A stretch of DNA of 64,000 nt from Saccopteryx bilineata (Eukaryota; Chordata; Mammalia; Chiroptera; Emballonuridae): positions 201,592,276-201,656,275 of the forward strand of contig NC_089492.1 of the NCBI RefSeq assembly GCF_036850765.1, given 5' to 3'. Both the position numbers and the translations under genes were made by a program. The notes beneath the pieces are model-generated. The model was not told the origin of the DNA, did no database searches, and saw nothing but the letters and a program-made list of their open reading frames with translations. Within the stretch, counting starts at the first letter, position 1, and every line of letters starts with the position of its first letter. Below, in pieces: positions 43,105-55,187 of the stretch.

Positions 43105-43790
43105 TGTTGGGCAGATAAAATGTATTATGCTCACTTTGTTAAAAATGGCGCTGCCCACGTGAGGCCGTAGCCCAGGTGATATTAATGTGTGTTGAGAATC
43201 CTTGTAGCCTGGGGCTTGGTTTTGGGATTAAGCCTTTCCCACCCTTTTTGATGTGGGGTGGTACAATCCAATCATGCCTCAGAGAAGTGACTTTGTATTA
43301 GCAACTTCCCTATTTTGTATATTGGATTAGAGGTTGTGAAGCTACACTATAAAATAGGGGCAGAACGAGAGTTTGCTCTCTTGGTTCCTGGGATGATTAG
43401 CATGAGAGCAGAGGGAGCAGAGCAGAGAGCAGAAAGAGGCCATGTGGCCAGGAGAAGCAGCCAAGATGGCAGAGTATTGAGTGAGAGGCCAGTTTGTGCA
43501 GTTTGATGCTGGAGAAGGAAGGAGATGGGGAACTGAGGAGAATAAGGCTGGTGAGCTAGAATCCTTTGATTCTAGGAAACTCGGATAAGTCAGTGGCTTT
43601 GTGAGCACTGAATGTGATTGGGTTTTGGAGCCCAGTGTGTGTTTTTACTTGCCCGCCGGGTGCAAGCTAGAATTAAAGACTATGGCCCACCAGTTTGTGG
43701 CTCCGTTGTTTCTTTACCGACTGTCCGAATCCAATGCGAACCTGCATGAGCCGGGCTGCTGTGATGGTGGCCGTGGTTCCTGGCTTAACA
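43105..43790 (+). repeat. Solo LTR-A1
   Basis: 686 bp, exact duplication ATCAT (43100-43104, 43791-43795). The U3 start keeps ATGGCGCTGCCCACGTG, joining a YY1-like core to a CACGTG E-box. Confidence 0.93.
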
Positions 43791-43796
43791 ATCATC

Positions 43797-44133
43797 TTTT
43801 TTTTTTCTTTTTTAGCAAGAGAGAGAGAGAGGGACTGACAGGGACAGACAGACATGAAGGAAGAGCGATAAGAGGCATCAATTGTTCATTGCAGCACCTT
43901 AGTTGTTATTCATTTATTGCTTTCTCATACATGCCTTGAGAAGGGGTGCTCCAGTGACCCTTTGCTCAAGCCAGTGACTATGGGGTCATGTCTAAGATTC
44001 CACACTCAAACTGGCAACCCTGTGCTCAAGCTGGTGAGCCTGCGCTCAAGCCTGCGACCTCAGAGTTTCGAACTTGGGTCCTCAGCGCCCCAGGCCAACT
44101 CTCTACACACTGCACCACCACCTGGTCAAGCAG
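43797..44133 (-). repeat. tRNA-derived SINE
   Basis: T-rich low-coordinate end, then GAGAGAGAGAGAGGG and a head complement ending CACCACCTGGTCAAGC. Target duplication not resolved because the LTR-A lies at its edge. Confidence 0.8.
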
Positions 44134-44134
44134 T

Positions 44135-44480
44135 TTCCCTTATCTTTAAACCATGACATACTTGCAATAAAATCCAAACCCCTTTCCCTGGCCCTTGTGC
44201 TCTCCACTGTCCTTCCAGAGCCTGGTTCAACTCACTCAGACCAACTCCCTATTCTTCAACCACACAGTCTCCCTAGGTTAAAGGGTTCCCAGAACACCTG
44301 GCTCTTTCCCCCTGGGGCCTTTGCACCTTTCCCTCCTACTTTGCAGGAATCCCTTCTTCCTTTTAGAACAGCCAGTCCTGACCCCCTTTATTAGCCAAAG
44401 CACCACCCTCATGTGCTCTCTCATTCTCCATCCGCTACCCTGTCTCTTTTGTACCACTTAACTTCATTCTGCTAGTTTGG
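44135..44480. repeat. L2-like ancient LINE fragment
   Basis: CAATAAAATCCAAACCCC, GGGGCCTTTGCACCTTTCC and CCAAAGCACCACCCTCATG follow L2 order in one orientation. Confidence 0.55.
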
Positions 44481-45173
44481 GTGTCTCTTTGCAAACTATA
44501 GTTCTGGGCAGAATTCACACTTTTAAGTCAACATTTAGAAACTTTAAATCACAAATATTTATTTTCCTGTCTTTTCTGCCTACAGAAAAGCTGTGTGAAG
44601 TAGGGACAACAGGAGGTCTGAGGTAGCCCATGCTCTCAGGAGGGCAGAACCCACATGGTGACCACCAGCAGAGCAGAGCTCAACACATCTTCTGAGAACA
44701 GGGAGGGAGCTGGGCTGGGTTGGGCTGGTCCTGAGCAGCCTGCTGTCCTCAGCCCACGGAGGGAGGGGCAAGGTCTCTCTGAAAACAATTCCAGTTCTGT
44801 TCTGGCTCTGGCACAGATTTAAAACTGCAAATTCCATGCCATTGACACGGCAGTGGGATTCAGCTGGTTCGCACAGGTTCGGCAGTGTGGTGAACCAGTT
44901 GTTAAACTGGCACTTGTAATTCTCTGTAAGGTGAGTGCCTGGGCAGCCGCCCAATGTGGAAATCACAAATTTAAATTCCTTATTCTTTTTTAACGTTCAT
45001 CTGTGCAACAGTGTATTCTAAGCACCTGTAGTGATGTTCATTCCATCCATAGGTGAAAAAATTTTGACAGAACTATTCTAGTAATATTTATTTATTCATT
45101 TTATAAAACTCATTATATCTTTGATGAAATACCACATTTTAATTCCCTTGCATTTGTTAATTCAGTAAACAGA
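44481..45173. other. Unassigned DNA
   Basis: A 128-codon minus frame (44580-44966) has no recognised domain. Nothing else seen. Confidence 0.4.
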
Positions 45174-45796
45174 TGTTATAAAGTACTGCACCCCAGATTC
45201 TGAAAGGCACTGTACCTTACTTCATCAAGCCCAAGTAGAGAAACCCAGTCCAGATAAATTTTGAAGACTTTTATTAAAGGAGGAGATTTATTAATATGCC
45301 GGCCGCATATGGCTGACACAAGGCATCAGGCCCAAATCGTGCAGTCCCAAAAATAGTTCAGGGGCTGCTTATATACCCTTATATGGGGGTGGGGGGAGCA
45401 TGACATCATGGTATAGGCTGGCAACATTTGTTTAGGGAATACACAGAAACATTAAGACTCTCAAGGTAACACAATCAAAGACATTTACAAATCTTTCAGG
45501 GTTCATCTTCCCTCATTAGCCTAGAGGTATTTTACCCTCAAGATTCCAGGAAAGGGAGGAACTACAGTCAATGCAAGATGGTATGTAAATTCTGCCTCCT
45601 ATTGAAAGAGAAGAAGTTTCTAAGTTAACCTTTATTTTAGATTTAAAACTGAATAACCCATTGTTCTTGCAAGCCAGAAACTTTTACATTCTTTTCCCTC
45701 CCCTCCCTAAAGGAGGGACAGGACAGGAATAGGAAAGCCTGACCTTTCCTCCCAGAATATCAATATCAATTTTCAGCTTTTTGGTACCTTACAACA
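45174..45796 (-). repeat. 3' LTR of provirus 2 (LTR-B)
   Basis: 623 bp, minus start TGTTGTAAGGTACC, end CTTTATAACA. The preceding minus-strand tract CCAGTGGGGAT (45797-45807) is the polypurine tract. Confidence 0.92.
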
Positions 45797-46084
45797 ATCC
45801 CCACTGGTTCTATTTCCTAAGTCAAATCATTGACTTAATTTACTGAACAGTATGAGGCTGCTGTCTAGGGATATTAATTTATAACATGTAACAGATATTT
45901 AACAGACAGGAACAAACCTTGCTATAAAATTGATTAAACATGGTACGAGACAATATTAAAGTAAGAGAACTAATCGCTGCAGACAATAGGATTGTTAGCT
46001 AAGGTGACTAATTAAACATTCTTTGAAAACCAGTTTTCTGACTGTTCAAATTCTTTTTCCTCTGTACAAACCTCCTTCAACTTG

Positions 46085-47604
46085 TGCCGGGGTCCAGCCC
46101 CGGGGGGGATCCAGGGGTCCCACAGGAGGAGACGTCGTCGGCGAAAATGGAGTGAGAGAGCCGAATTCTTTTCTTTCTCTTTATTCTCCGGTTAGCATTT
46201 ACTGCCAGGCATCTCTACCAAATGCTGGTCTAGCTTTCTTTTTATGCACACATACTAAGTTACAATCACATGGTATTTTGTTTCACTATGGTTACATGTT
46301 TCCAGATAACAGTTAATTCATATCTATAAACTATAAATCAGGTGGTAAGTTATTCAAAGTACAGTTATACAATAGCAATAACAATATTGGTACAAACTTC
46401 TAAAAGATTAGTACTAATTAATAACTCTACTGTTGTTGTGAGTCAAGGGCGCAGAGAGAGATTAGCAGACGAAATCATTAAGGACTAACAAAGGACCACC
46501 GCTTGCTTAGGCAAATGGCCTTGAGTTCATGCAGTGTCCTAATTTTTCTCACAAGACTTCAAAAGGCTTGCTTATTAAGAAATTGTCATAACATCAAGAG
46601 TAACTTTTGCTTAAAGATATATAGATTGCTCCTGCAAGATAGCTTAGTAGCAACATAATATCAGAAGGCATTAATTGCTATTGCTTCTATGGATTCTTCC
46701 ATATTCCTCTTTATTATCTGAACGAAAAACCTTGGGAAAATATATAAATCTCATGAGAATGTCTCACTGAGAAAGCCCAGTAACTGCCTTTAGACATAAA
46801 ACAAGTCTCTTAGCAAAACATTCTTTTCTTGCTGACTGCATTCCCATCCCAGGCCACGCAACAGGCCATTCTATTACTCCTTTCCTAAGATTCTATTGTC
46901 TAGTCAAATTTTATTTATTTACTATATTCACACACTAGTAAATTCTAACTATATTCTTCTTAGAGTGTACCACTATCTGCAGATCAAATAAGCCAGAAGA
47001 AAGGAAAGTTTCTCTACTCTATCACATGAAAAGGCTAGGGAGGAAAAATGATGAATTAAGTGAAGGCCGAAAGGTGCTTTGCACACAGCCACTGCCTTCT
47101 ACCCATTCACAAGTCACAATCTATTCTTTCTAACATGATTAAGAAGAAATTCTCCTACAAACTTAACCCTTTACAAGGGATATCATAGCCAGCCTCTTAT
47201 GTCTATGAGCCCAGTTCAAGGGGCTTACAGGCTTTTCTGTGGAACTCACACCCTCTGTCTCATTTCCAAAGAAATCACTATGAATCTACAGGGAAAGCAC
47301 GGTACTATTATCCCTGTGCCACAAATAATAGCACACACCCAGAAAAGGGGGGATATAAGGCCAGACTAATTCAAAAGATTAAAGGGGGAAGTATCGTTGT
47401 GCTTATCCTTGCGGTGACTTTGTCAACCCGCAGCTGTTGGTCTTCACTGCAGTGACTTTGTCACCTCACAGCCATTGGTCTTCTCTGCTGTGACTTTGTC
47501 AATCAGCAGTTTTTGATCTTCTGCTGTGACCTTGTCAGCCAGCAGTTGTGGGTCTTCTCCTGCTGTGACCTTGTCAGCCAGCAGTCATTGATCGGCTCCC
47601 GACA
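46085..47604 (-). repeat. Solo LTR-H, large class II type, with U3 repeats
   Basis: 1,520 bp, minus start TGTCGGGAGCCG, end GGACCCCGGCA. The exact 6-bp duplication AACTTG is at 46079-46084 and 47605-47610, as for betaretrovirus-like elements. Five 38-bp-spaced repeats lie near the U3 start (47414-47600). Confidence 0.93.
47414..47600 (-). promoter_or_regulatory. Five-fold U3 repeat array in LTR-H
   Basis: GTGACTTTGTCA or GTGACCTTGTCA begins at 47414, 47452, 47490, 47526 and 47565, spaced 36-39 bp. Each core is a TGAC-n3-GTCA palindrome, here flanked by CAGCAG/CTGCTG. Position in U3 and tandem arrangement suggest an enhancer; the factor is unknown. Confidence 0.6.
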
Positions 47605-47737
47605 AACTTGCACAAACCTTCTGCACCTTACATAAACCTTCAACTTTTATAAACTTTCTTATCCAGAAATAACTGGCTTTCATAACAACTTACTTTTTCC
47701 TATTTGTTTCAAAAGTATTTCTATACCATATATCTTC

Positions 47738-48433
47738 TGTTGGGCAGATAAAATATATTATGCTCACTTTATTAAAGATAGAGCTGCCCACGGAGAAGCC
47801 TGTCACCCAGGTGATATTAATGTGTGTTGGGGATGGGCTGAGGCAGGCTGGATCCTTGCAGCCTGGGGCTTGGTTTTAGGACTAAGCCTTTCCCACCCTT
47901 TTTGATGTGGGGTGGTATAATCCCATCATGCCTCAGATAAGTGACTTTGTATTAGAGCCTTCCTTATTTTGTATATTGGATTAAAGGTGTTTATTTCTAC
48001 ACTATAAAATGGGGGCAGAGTGGGAGTTTGCACTCTCAGTTCCTGAGATTAGCATGAGAGCAGAGAGCAGGTTGGAGAGCAGAGTAAGGCCACATGGAGG
48101 AGAGGAGAGTCAGCCAAGATGGCAGAGTGCTAAAAGAGAAGCCAGTTAGTGCAGAGTTGTGCAGACAGAGGAAGGAGATGGGGAACAGAAATGAATAAGG
48201 CTGGTGAGCTAGAAACCTTTGATTCTAGGAGAACTCGGATAAAGTCAGTATCTTTGTGAGCACTGAAGGAGTGGGTTTTGGAGCCCAGTGTGTGTTTTTA
48301 CTTGCCTGCCAGGTGCAAGCTAGGATAAAGATGATGGCCCACCAGTTCTTGGCTCCATTGTTTCATTACCATCTGTTCGAATCCAATGCAAACCTGCATG
48401 TGAATGGCCACAATGGTGGCTCCTGGCTTTACA
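47738..48433 (+). repeat. Solo LTR-A1
   Basis: 696 bp; flanks TCTTC (47733-47737) and CCTTC (48434-48438), one mismatch. Inserted in provirus 2. Confidence 0.9.
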
Positions 48434-48574
48434 CCTTCTATTATCAAAACTATACAATTCCTTTCTAGTCAGAACTCTTAATTTTAAAAATTTTAACCTT
48501 TAATGACAATTAAGTTGGCTTTCGTTTTACCTTAGTTTCCCTTTTCCAAGAGTCTGATAAAAAGAAGGCTTTAA

Positions 48575-49140
48575 TGAGTTTTTCATACATTTGCTGTATG
48601 TAGACCAACCAGCTTCCGGTGTCTGGTTGGAGTAGGGCCCGCCGTTTTTCTACCTTAGTAGCAGTGGGAGTTGTCAGGATCAGGGTGTGTGGACCCGTCC
48701 ACCTGAAAGTCAGTCCTTGGGTGATGTAATGCTAGAAGTGCCTCCTGGAGAGTCTTCAAATAGTTTGCTGAGTAACTTGTAAATCCTGCAAGTACTTAGG
48801 AAAGAGTGGTTATGTTTCTTTTATTATTTGATTCATGTAATCTACTTGCCCTGAAACTTTGGGTACCTGTGGGTACAATGTAACTTTAAATTAGCTTCTA
48901 ACTAATATTGAGTTCCTTTCCTACTAGCTTTGAGACTGTGGACATGAATGCAGGTCCAATATTAGAATGGGCAAGCTAAACCTGGAAAGAACCATTTATA
49001 GCAATTTCCTAACAATTGTCAATTAATTTATTAAAATCTATTTCTAAATATTTACCTGAGAAAATTCCTTTCTTCTCTGTTTTTAAATCTTTTCTAATTG
49101 GTTTTGAATAAACCTTTGGCAAAAAGGGTCCCAAAACCCC
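48575..49140 (-). pseudogene. pol: Integrase remnant of provirus 2
   Basis: Aligns by eye with 28216-29340 of provirus 1 (GTGTGTGGACCCGTCCAC and AGTCAGTCCTTGGGTGATGT shared) but with several extra deletions. No open frame of note. Confidence 0.75.
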
Positions 49141-49440
49141 ACTGATTCTGGGTGGCATCTATTCATTTGAATTACTATGTTCTGATTTTGAGGCAGACTG
49201 GAAGAATATACAATTAACAATAAAATTCAAATAGCTAACGTTAACAAATACTATAACAAGAGTCTTAATATATACAATAAAGTGACTAGAGCCTACTAGA
49301 TAATTAAACAAAAATAAAATTCTAACTAATATAACAGGATTTAAAATAAAATTTTTACAGTCACAAATGTCCTTAACATGTTAACGTAATTTCACTAAGT
49401 CGATGTTGACACTATTGCTGCTTTATATTATTTACAAATG
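49141..49440 (-). other. Eroded interior of provirus 2
   Basis: A/T-rich, no frame; assigned to the provirus only by position. Confidence 0.4.
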
Positions 49441-49450
49441 TAACCTGATT

Positions 49451-49803
49451 GCCTTACCAGGTGGTGGCACAGTGGATAAAGCATCAGACTGGGATGCAGA
49501 AGACCCAGGTTCGAGACTCCGAGGTCACCAGCTTGAGCGTGGGCTCATCTGGTTTGAGCAAAAGCCCACCAGCTTGAACCCAAGGCCGCTGGCTCCAGCA
49601 AGGGGCTACAAGGTCTGCTGAAGGCACGTCCATGGTCAAGGAACATATGAGAAAGCAATCAATGAACAACTAAGGTGTTGCAACGTAAAATGAAAAACTA
49701 ATGATTGATGCTTCTCATCTCTCTCCATTCCTGTCTGTCTGTCCCTGTCTATCTCTCTCTCTGACTCACTCTCTGTCTCTGTAAAAAAAATAAAATAAAA
49801 AAA
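49451..49803 (+). repeat. tRNA-derived SINE
   Basis: Head GCCTTACCAGGTGGTGGCAC, duplication TAACCTGATT at 49441-49450 and 49804-49813. Confidence 0.93.
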
Positions 49804-49813
49804 TAACCTGATT

Positions 49814-50693
49814 TATATTTCAGTTTGAGAAATGTCCTAAAGAGCAGGAGTCACACATATTCAGGAAAAGTCTATAAGGCACTGAAGTTGTGGTCACATT
49901 CTGCACTTTACAGCTAGAGTTTAAGTCCTAATGATCACTCCTTCTAGCAGGAATTAGGAGCAGGTCCCAGCCTACAATAGGCATGGGGCATTGAGACAAG
50001 AGGAATAAAGGAGACACTATACATTAAATAAAGCAATAAAATCAGACTGTCAATACCCACAGTAGAGATCTTCGAGGGATAAATAAAACTCAAATATTCA
50101 GGCAAGGCATAGTAAATGGCCCTTGTGTTCACAAGAAATGAGATCAGTTTACCTGCTACTTGGAAGAAATACCTTAGGCTCATGAACGATGTCATCAGAT
50201 GGGGCCAATGGCCGGCCTTGGGCACCTTTTAGCCTTCAGTGGCAAATCCCACTATGCTGGGCAAGGTCAGGTCACAGGTAGCTGGAGCAGGACTAGAAGA
50301 AACTGAACCCTCCTTCCATGGAGCAAAGGGGCAGCTTACTTTCACGTGTCCCTCTTTCCACAGCAAAGACTTGTTCTCCAGTGGGGCCGAGAAGCCTGGC
50401 AGGCCTCAGTTCAATGACCTTTCCACTCTGGAGCAGGGCCCTGATGGAATCCTATGAAGCCCTTTGGGGCGCCGGAGCCTTTAAGAGCGTATGCCAAAAG
50501 CAGGTATTTCCTGACCTCTTTTGGGCCTTTTTTTTGCTTTTTCTGTTACTACCTTGGTCATTATAGACCTTAAAAGCCATGCTCAGAAGATCTCACTGAG
50601 GGTCATTATCTGTTTACATAAACTTTTGGGAAAAGATAAAGGCAACATTATTAGCTGGATCAATTCAAGAAAAAAAGTTCGGGTGTCTCCTTT
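49814..50693 (-). other. Interior of provirus 2, unassigned
   Basis: Short frames only (for example 49944-50225 minus, 50239-50457 plus); none recognised. Confidence 0.4.
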
Positions 50694-50708
50694 AGAATTC
50701 CAGAGTCT

Positions 50709-50845
50709 TGCCTGACCTGTGGTGGCGCAGTGGATAAAGTGTCGACCTGGAAATGCTGAGGTCGCCAGTTCGAAACCCTGGGCTTGCCTGGTCAAGGCAC
50801 ATATGGGAGTTGATGCTTCCAGCTCCTCCCCCTTCTCTCTCTCTG

Positions 50846-50894
<49 letters not shown>

Positions 50895-50952
50895 TCCTCT
50901 CTAAAATGAATAAGTAAAAAAAAAAAAAATTAAAAAAAAAATAAAATAAAAT
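50709..50952 (+). repeat. tRNA-derived SINE, 'GGCGCAGTGGATA' type
   Basis: Head GCCTGACCTGTGGTGGCGCA, exact 15-bp duplication AGAATTCCAGAGTCT at 50694-50708 and 50953-50967, long CT tract. Confidence 0.95.
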
Positions 50953-51045
50953 AGAATTCCAGAGTCTCTTCACTGTTTAATAATTCAGTACATTAGCATT
51001 CAGAAGAAATTTTAACAAAAGCATGATAAAATAGATTTGCAGGAG

Positions 51046-51534
51046 TGTAGTGGAATAATCCATTGCATGACCTTGGGTGGGAACACAGCCAACAAGAAAA
51101 GAATGTTTTGCCAAGAGAATTGTTTTGTGATTCGAAGGTGAGTCACTGAAACAAGTCTACGTGACTGAAGGCAGCTGTTAGACTCTCTTCACAGTAAAAC
51201 ATTCTCATAAGATTTTACTGCTCCCTTCAAGGATATTCCTTGAGATAAAAGAAAGGAATGTTGTGGGAACCATAAAAGCAATAGCAGTTAATGCCTTTTG
51301 ATATTATATTGTTATTAAGCTATCATGCAGATGTATTCCGTGTATTCCTAATTAAAGGTTATGCTTGATGCTATGCCAATTTCTAAGTAAACAAGCTTTT
51401 TGAAATCTTGTGAAAAAAAATAGGACACAGCGCAAACTCAGCGCCATTTGCCTGAGTGAGCGGTGGTCCTTTGCTAGTTCACTGACAATTTCATCTGCTG
51501 ATCTCTCTCTCTGTGCCCCCAACTCACAACAACA
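51046..51534 (+). repeat. Solo LTR-G, shorter class II relative of LTR-H
   Basis: 489 bp from TGTAGTGGAATAATCC to CACAACAACA; exact 6-bp duplication CAGGAG at 51040-51045 and 51535-51540. Its body aligns with the complement of about 46430-46870 in LTR-H, but it lacks the U3 repeat array and the GC-rich 3' end. Confidence 0.88.
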
Positions 51535-51540
51535 CAGGAG

Positions 51541-52696
51541 TTCCAATATATGACTAACATTACATAAAAAGATATTATTAACAATTCCTAATATTTAAAC
51601 TAAGATTCCTATATTACAAGGCTATAGAACAACAAATAATTAACAAACAGACCTTTAAAATAATATATACATTTTAACATGGAAAATACTTTTATACAAT
51701 AAGGGATTCTTGGTATAAACTACCCAGCTGGCAATGAGATATTAACTTTCTTTTGACTTAGAGTAATTTCAATCATGAGGGGCGGGTGGACTCCTGAGGG
51801 AGAAGCAGACTCCAAGAACTGAGAGCTTGCTGCTTTTCCCTTTCTTTTTTCTGCAGTCAAACCCCTTAGCAAGACAATGGGGCTTCTCCTAAGCAGGACT
51901 CAAATCAATTTGCCACCTGTAAACTAACTGCCTTGCTTTGAGCAGCTAAATACAATTTTCACGAAATCACTTTCCCAATTATGAGTTGCTTTAGCCTATA
52001 TGAGGTTTCCAAATTTTTCTGTAATTCCCTGAAAATTCTTTTTTACAATTTCTTTATTGCCTTTTCCAGTCACTCCAAACACAGCAGGCTGAATCCTAAC
52101 CTCACCGTGGACCTGGAGGCGGCAGGGCTTGTCTCTTGGTTTGCTGTTTACTGTTTGCCTTCCGCTCTGGTGCAGGACAATTGAGGAGACTGGAGAACAA
52201 CAGAGAGTGGAGGGGGCATGTGTACCTTTATTTGCCTCTCCTCAACTGCAGCCCCACCCCCTCCATCTGCACACAGCACATCCCCACTTGGCTTTTTACT
52301 CTTCCTTCATTTAAATCGCTTGCTTGCCATCCCTTTTCCCAAGAGGCTGGAGAAACACTTTCCTGGTCGTATTTCCTATTGCAATATGCACATTGACCCT
52401 TTTCTAGTGGAGTTTTAATTCTTTCTCTTGAATTCCCTTTCTGTCCTAGATATAAGTCAGGCCGGACTAGGAAGACATAGTGCCCTTTCTGTATTGAACA
52501 GGCTTTTAGCCATTGTGGCAGATCTAATGTTAAATTTAGCCATTGATCAATGTATAGAAACTAATCAGGGTAGCCTGGGTTTCCAATTACTATATTCCAG
52601 ACTGTCCTTATTATCTGGGGATTAGAATTTCTGGTTGCTATTACTTATTACAAAACTGAAACTTGTTTCAGGAGAATCTAAGATTTAGTGCACTAT
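51541..52696 (-). other. Non-coding interior of provirus 2, shared with provirus 1
   Basis: Homologous by eye to parts of 30825-31950. No convincing frame; short plus frames at 51981-52625 are on the antisense strand. Confidence 0.5.
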
Positions 52697-53386
52697 TGTA
52701 AAGCCAGAAGCCAGGGCCAGGGCCAGCATCACAGCTGCCCGGCCCATGCAGGTTCGCATTGGATTCGGACAGTCGGTAAAGAAACAGCGGAGCCAAAAAC
52801 TGATGGGCCATAGTCTTTAATTCTAGCTTGCACCTGGCGGGCAAGTAAAAATACACACTGGGCTCCAAAACCCAGTCACATTCAGTGCTCACAAAGCCAC
52901 TGACTTATCCGAGTTTCCTAGAATCAAAGGTTTCTAGCTCACCAGACTTATTCACCTCTGTTCCCCATCTCCTTCCTTATCCCAGATACAAACTCTACAC
53001 AAACTGGCATCTCACTCAGCACTCCACCATCTTGGCTGCTTCTCCTGGCCTCCTCCACGTGGCCTTTCTCTGCTCTCCTCTGCTCTCTCTTCTAATGATA
53101 ATCTCAGGAACCAAGAGCCCAAACTTTGTTCTGCCCCCATTTTATATTGTAGCTTCACAACCTCTAATCCAATATACAAAATAGGATGTCTCTAGTAGAG
53201 TCCCTTCTCTGAGGCATGATTGGATTGTACCACCCCACATCAAAAAGGGTGGGAAAGGCTTAATCCCAAAACCAAGCCCCAGGCTACAACGATCCCCAAC
53301 ACACATTAATATCACCTGGGCGATGGCCTCACATGGGCAACGTCATCTTTAACAAAGTGAGCATAATATATTTTATCTGCCCAACA
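52697..53386 (-). repeat. Solo LTR-A1
   Basis: 690 bp, exact duplication ACTAT (52692-52696, 53387-53391). Confidence 0.93.
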
Positions 53387-53408
53387 ACTATCAAGAAAGA
53401 TAAGATAG

Positions 53409-53759
53409 CCCTAGCCGGTTGGCTCAGTGGTAGAGCATCAGCCTGGTGTGCAGGAGTCCCAGGTTTGATTCCCGGCCAGGGCACACAGGAGAAGTGCCCA
53501 TCTGCTTCTCCACCCCCCCCCCCTTCCTCTCTGTCTCTCTCTCTTCCCCTCCCTTAGCCGAGACTCCATTGGAGCAAAGTTGGCCTGGGTGCTGAGGATG
53601 GCTCCATGGCCTCTGCCTCAGGCACTAGAATGGCTCTGGTTGCAACAGAGCGACACCCCAGATGGGCAGAGCATCGCCCCCTGGTGGGCATGCCAGGTCA
53701 GGCACATGCGGGAGTCTGTCTGACTGCCTCCCCGTTTCCAACTTCAGGGAAAAAAAAAT
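53409..53759 (+). repeat. RHIN-type SINE
   Basis: Head CCCTAGCCGGTTGGCTCAG; exact 13-bp duplication AAAGATAAGATAG at 53396-53408 and 53760-53772. Confidence 0.93.
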
Positions 53760-53882
53760 AAAGATAAGATAGATAATTAATTAGCACCCAGAATAAAAGG
53801 GTGTTTTACTATAGAAATATTAATTATTACACTAGACAAGGGGAAGAAGCCAACCGAAGAGAATGATTCTTTTTCTTTTTTA

Positions 53883-54065
53883 TATAAATCTTTTTTTTTT
53901 TTAAGATTTTATTTATTCATTTTAGAGAGGGGAGGGGGGGGAAGGTGGGGGAGCAGGAAGCATCAACTCCCATATGTGCCTTGACCAGGCGAGCCCGGGG
54001 TTTTGAACCAGGGACCTCAGCATTCCAGGTCAATGCTTTATCCACTGCGCCACCACAGGTCAGGC
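53883..54065 (-). repeat. tRNA-derived SINE, 'GGCGCAGTGGATA' type
   Basis: Minus-strand copy, duplication TCTTTTTCTTTTTTA at 53868-53882 and 54066-54080 (low-complexity target). Confidence 0.88.
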
Positions 54066-54080
54066 TCTTTTTCTTTTTTA

Positions 54081-55167
54081 CCCAGAGAAGAAACAATCCT
54101 ACAGGACGCCCTGAAGCTAATTTGAGAACAAAGAGAATAATAGTTTGCTACTTAAGATTGCTTTTTGGTCAGAAACTTCCAATTTTAACACAAAAGACTC
54201 AAACAGGCCTTAAAACAGACACGTTTAGACATTAAACAAAGGACTTATACACACAAACAATGTGCACCTATTTCAATTAAATAATACCGGATAATTTGAT
54301 GAACAAAGACAAAGCCTCACAGATGAGGGAAGCCTCCCCCTTGTGGCCTCTCAGGTGCACACGGGTCTCGACACCAGAGATTTCTTATCCAGGGGTTTTA
54401 GAGACAGAAACATTAAAGCAAAGACTGAGATCTCGACAAACACAGGGACGTCTCTTGGAAGTCCTGGGTTGAGATTAATCAATCCAGGTTAGCTCAGTCT
54501 CCACTGATTCAGTGCCATGTGAGACTGACTAATCCTGAACGGACTTAACCTCCATTAGCCTTCCTAGAGATAGACACATGTCCCCACTTCTGGCATTCAC
54601 TGAGAGCGCAACTAGAACCCAAGGCAGGACCACTAAAATTCCCTACCGACGTCTCGGTCTTGGAGAGCATGCACGAACTTACGACCATGTTTGGTCTGTT
54701 TAACGGCAATTCCAGTTCAAAACATAAAGATTATAGACTAGTTACAACCAACAAAGCAGTTTTGAAAGCCCTACCTACTCCACCGAGGTTCCACATCCCC
54801 AGAGTCCCAAATCAGCAAAAGCCTCCAAATCTGCCCTACCTATATTTTAGTCCCAAACAAATTTGATCAGTACTAGTCTCAGACAGAAAAAGTGAAAGCA
54901 AGCATTCAGAGAGAAGCCAGAAAAATTCAGCAAAGCAGAAAGAGTTGCTTTACTTACCTCATTTATTTCTCTGCAGAATTATCCAAATTGTTGAATTTGG
55001 GAACTGGAAGGCGTCTACCAAGAAATGGTCCAGACCCCACGGGAAGACCGGGAGCCCTGAAAAGTCTCAGTTGGTGCGCCTCTCCTCGGGATTCAAGCAG
55101 GGCCGGGAAGCTCAGCAGAGAGTCCGTTCAATTCGGGGTGTCTCTATCGGGTGATGTGAAACACCGG
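54081..55167 (-). other. Leader and presumed 5' gag region of provirus 2
   Basis: No recognisable gag motif on the minus strand. The last 200 bp match the leader of provirus 1 in position and loosely in sequence. Frames on the plus strand are antisense. Confidence 0.45.
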
Positions 55168-55185
55168 ATCCTGGAGGAGCCCCCC
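55168..55185 (-). other. Primer-binding site of provirus 2, tRNA-Pro-like
   Basis: Minus strand GGGGGGCTCCTCCAGGAT, two bases beyond the LTR, matches the tRNA-Pro site with about three differences. Confidence 0.78.
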
Positions 55186-55187
55186 TA

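Noticed and set aside
44580..44966. 128-codon minus frame as a host gene
   Set aside because: No domain, no splice context, and overlaps low-complexity sequence; likely chance.
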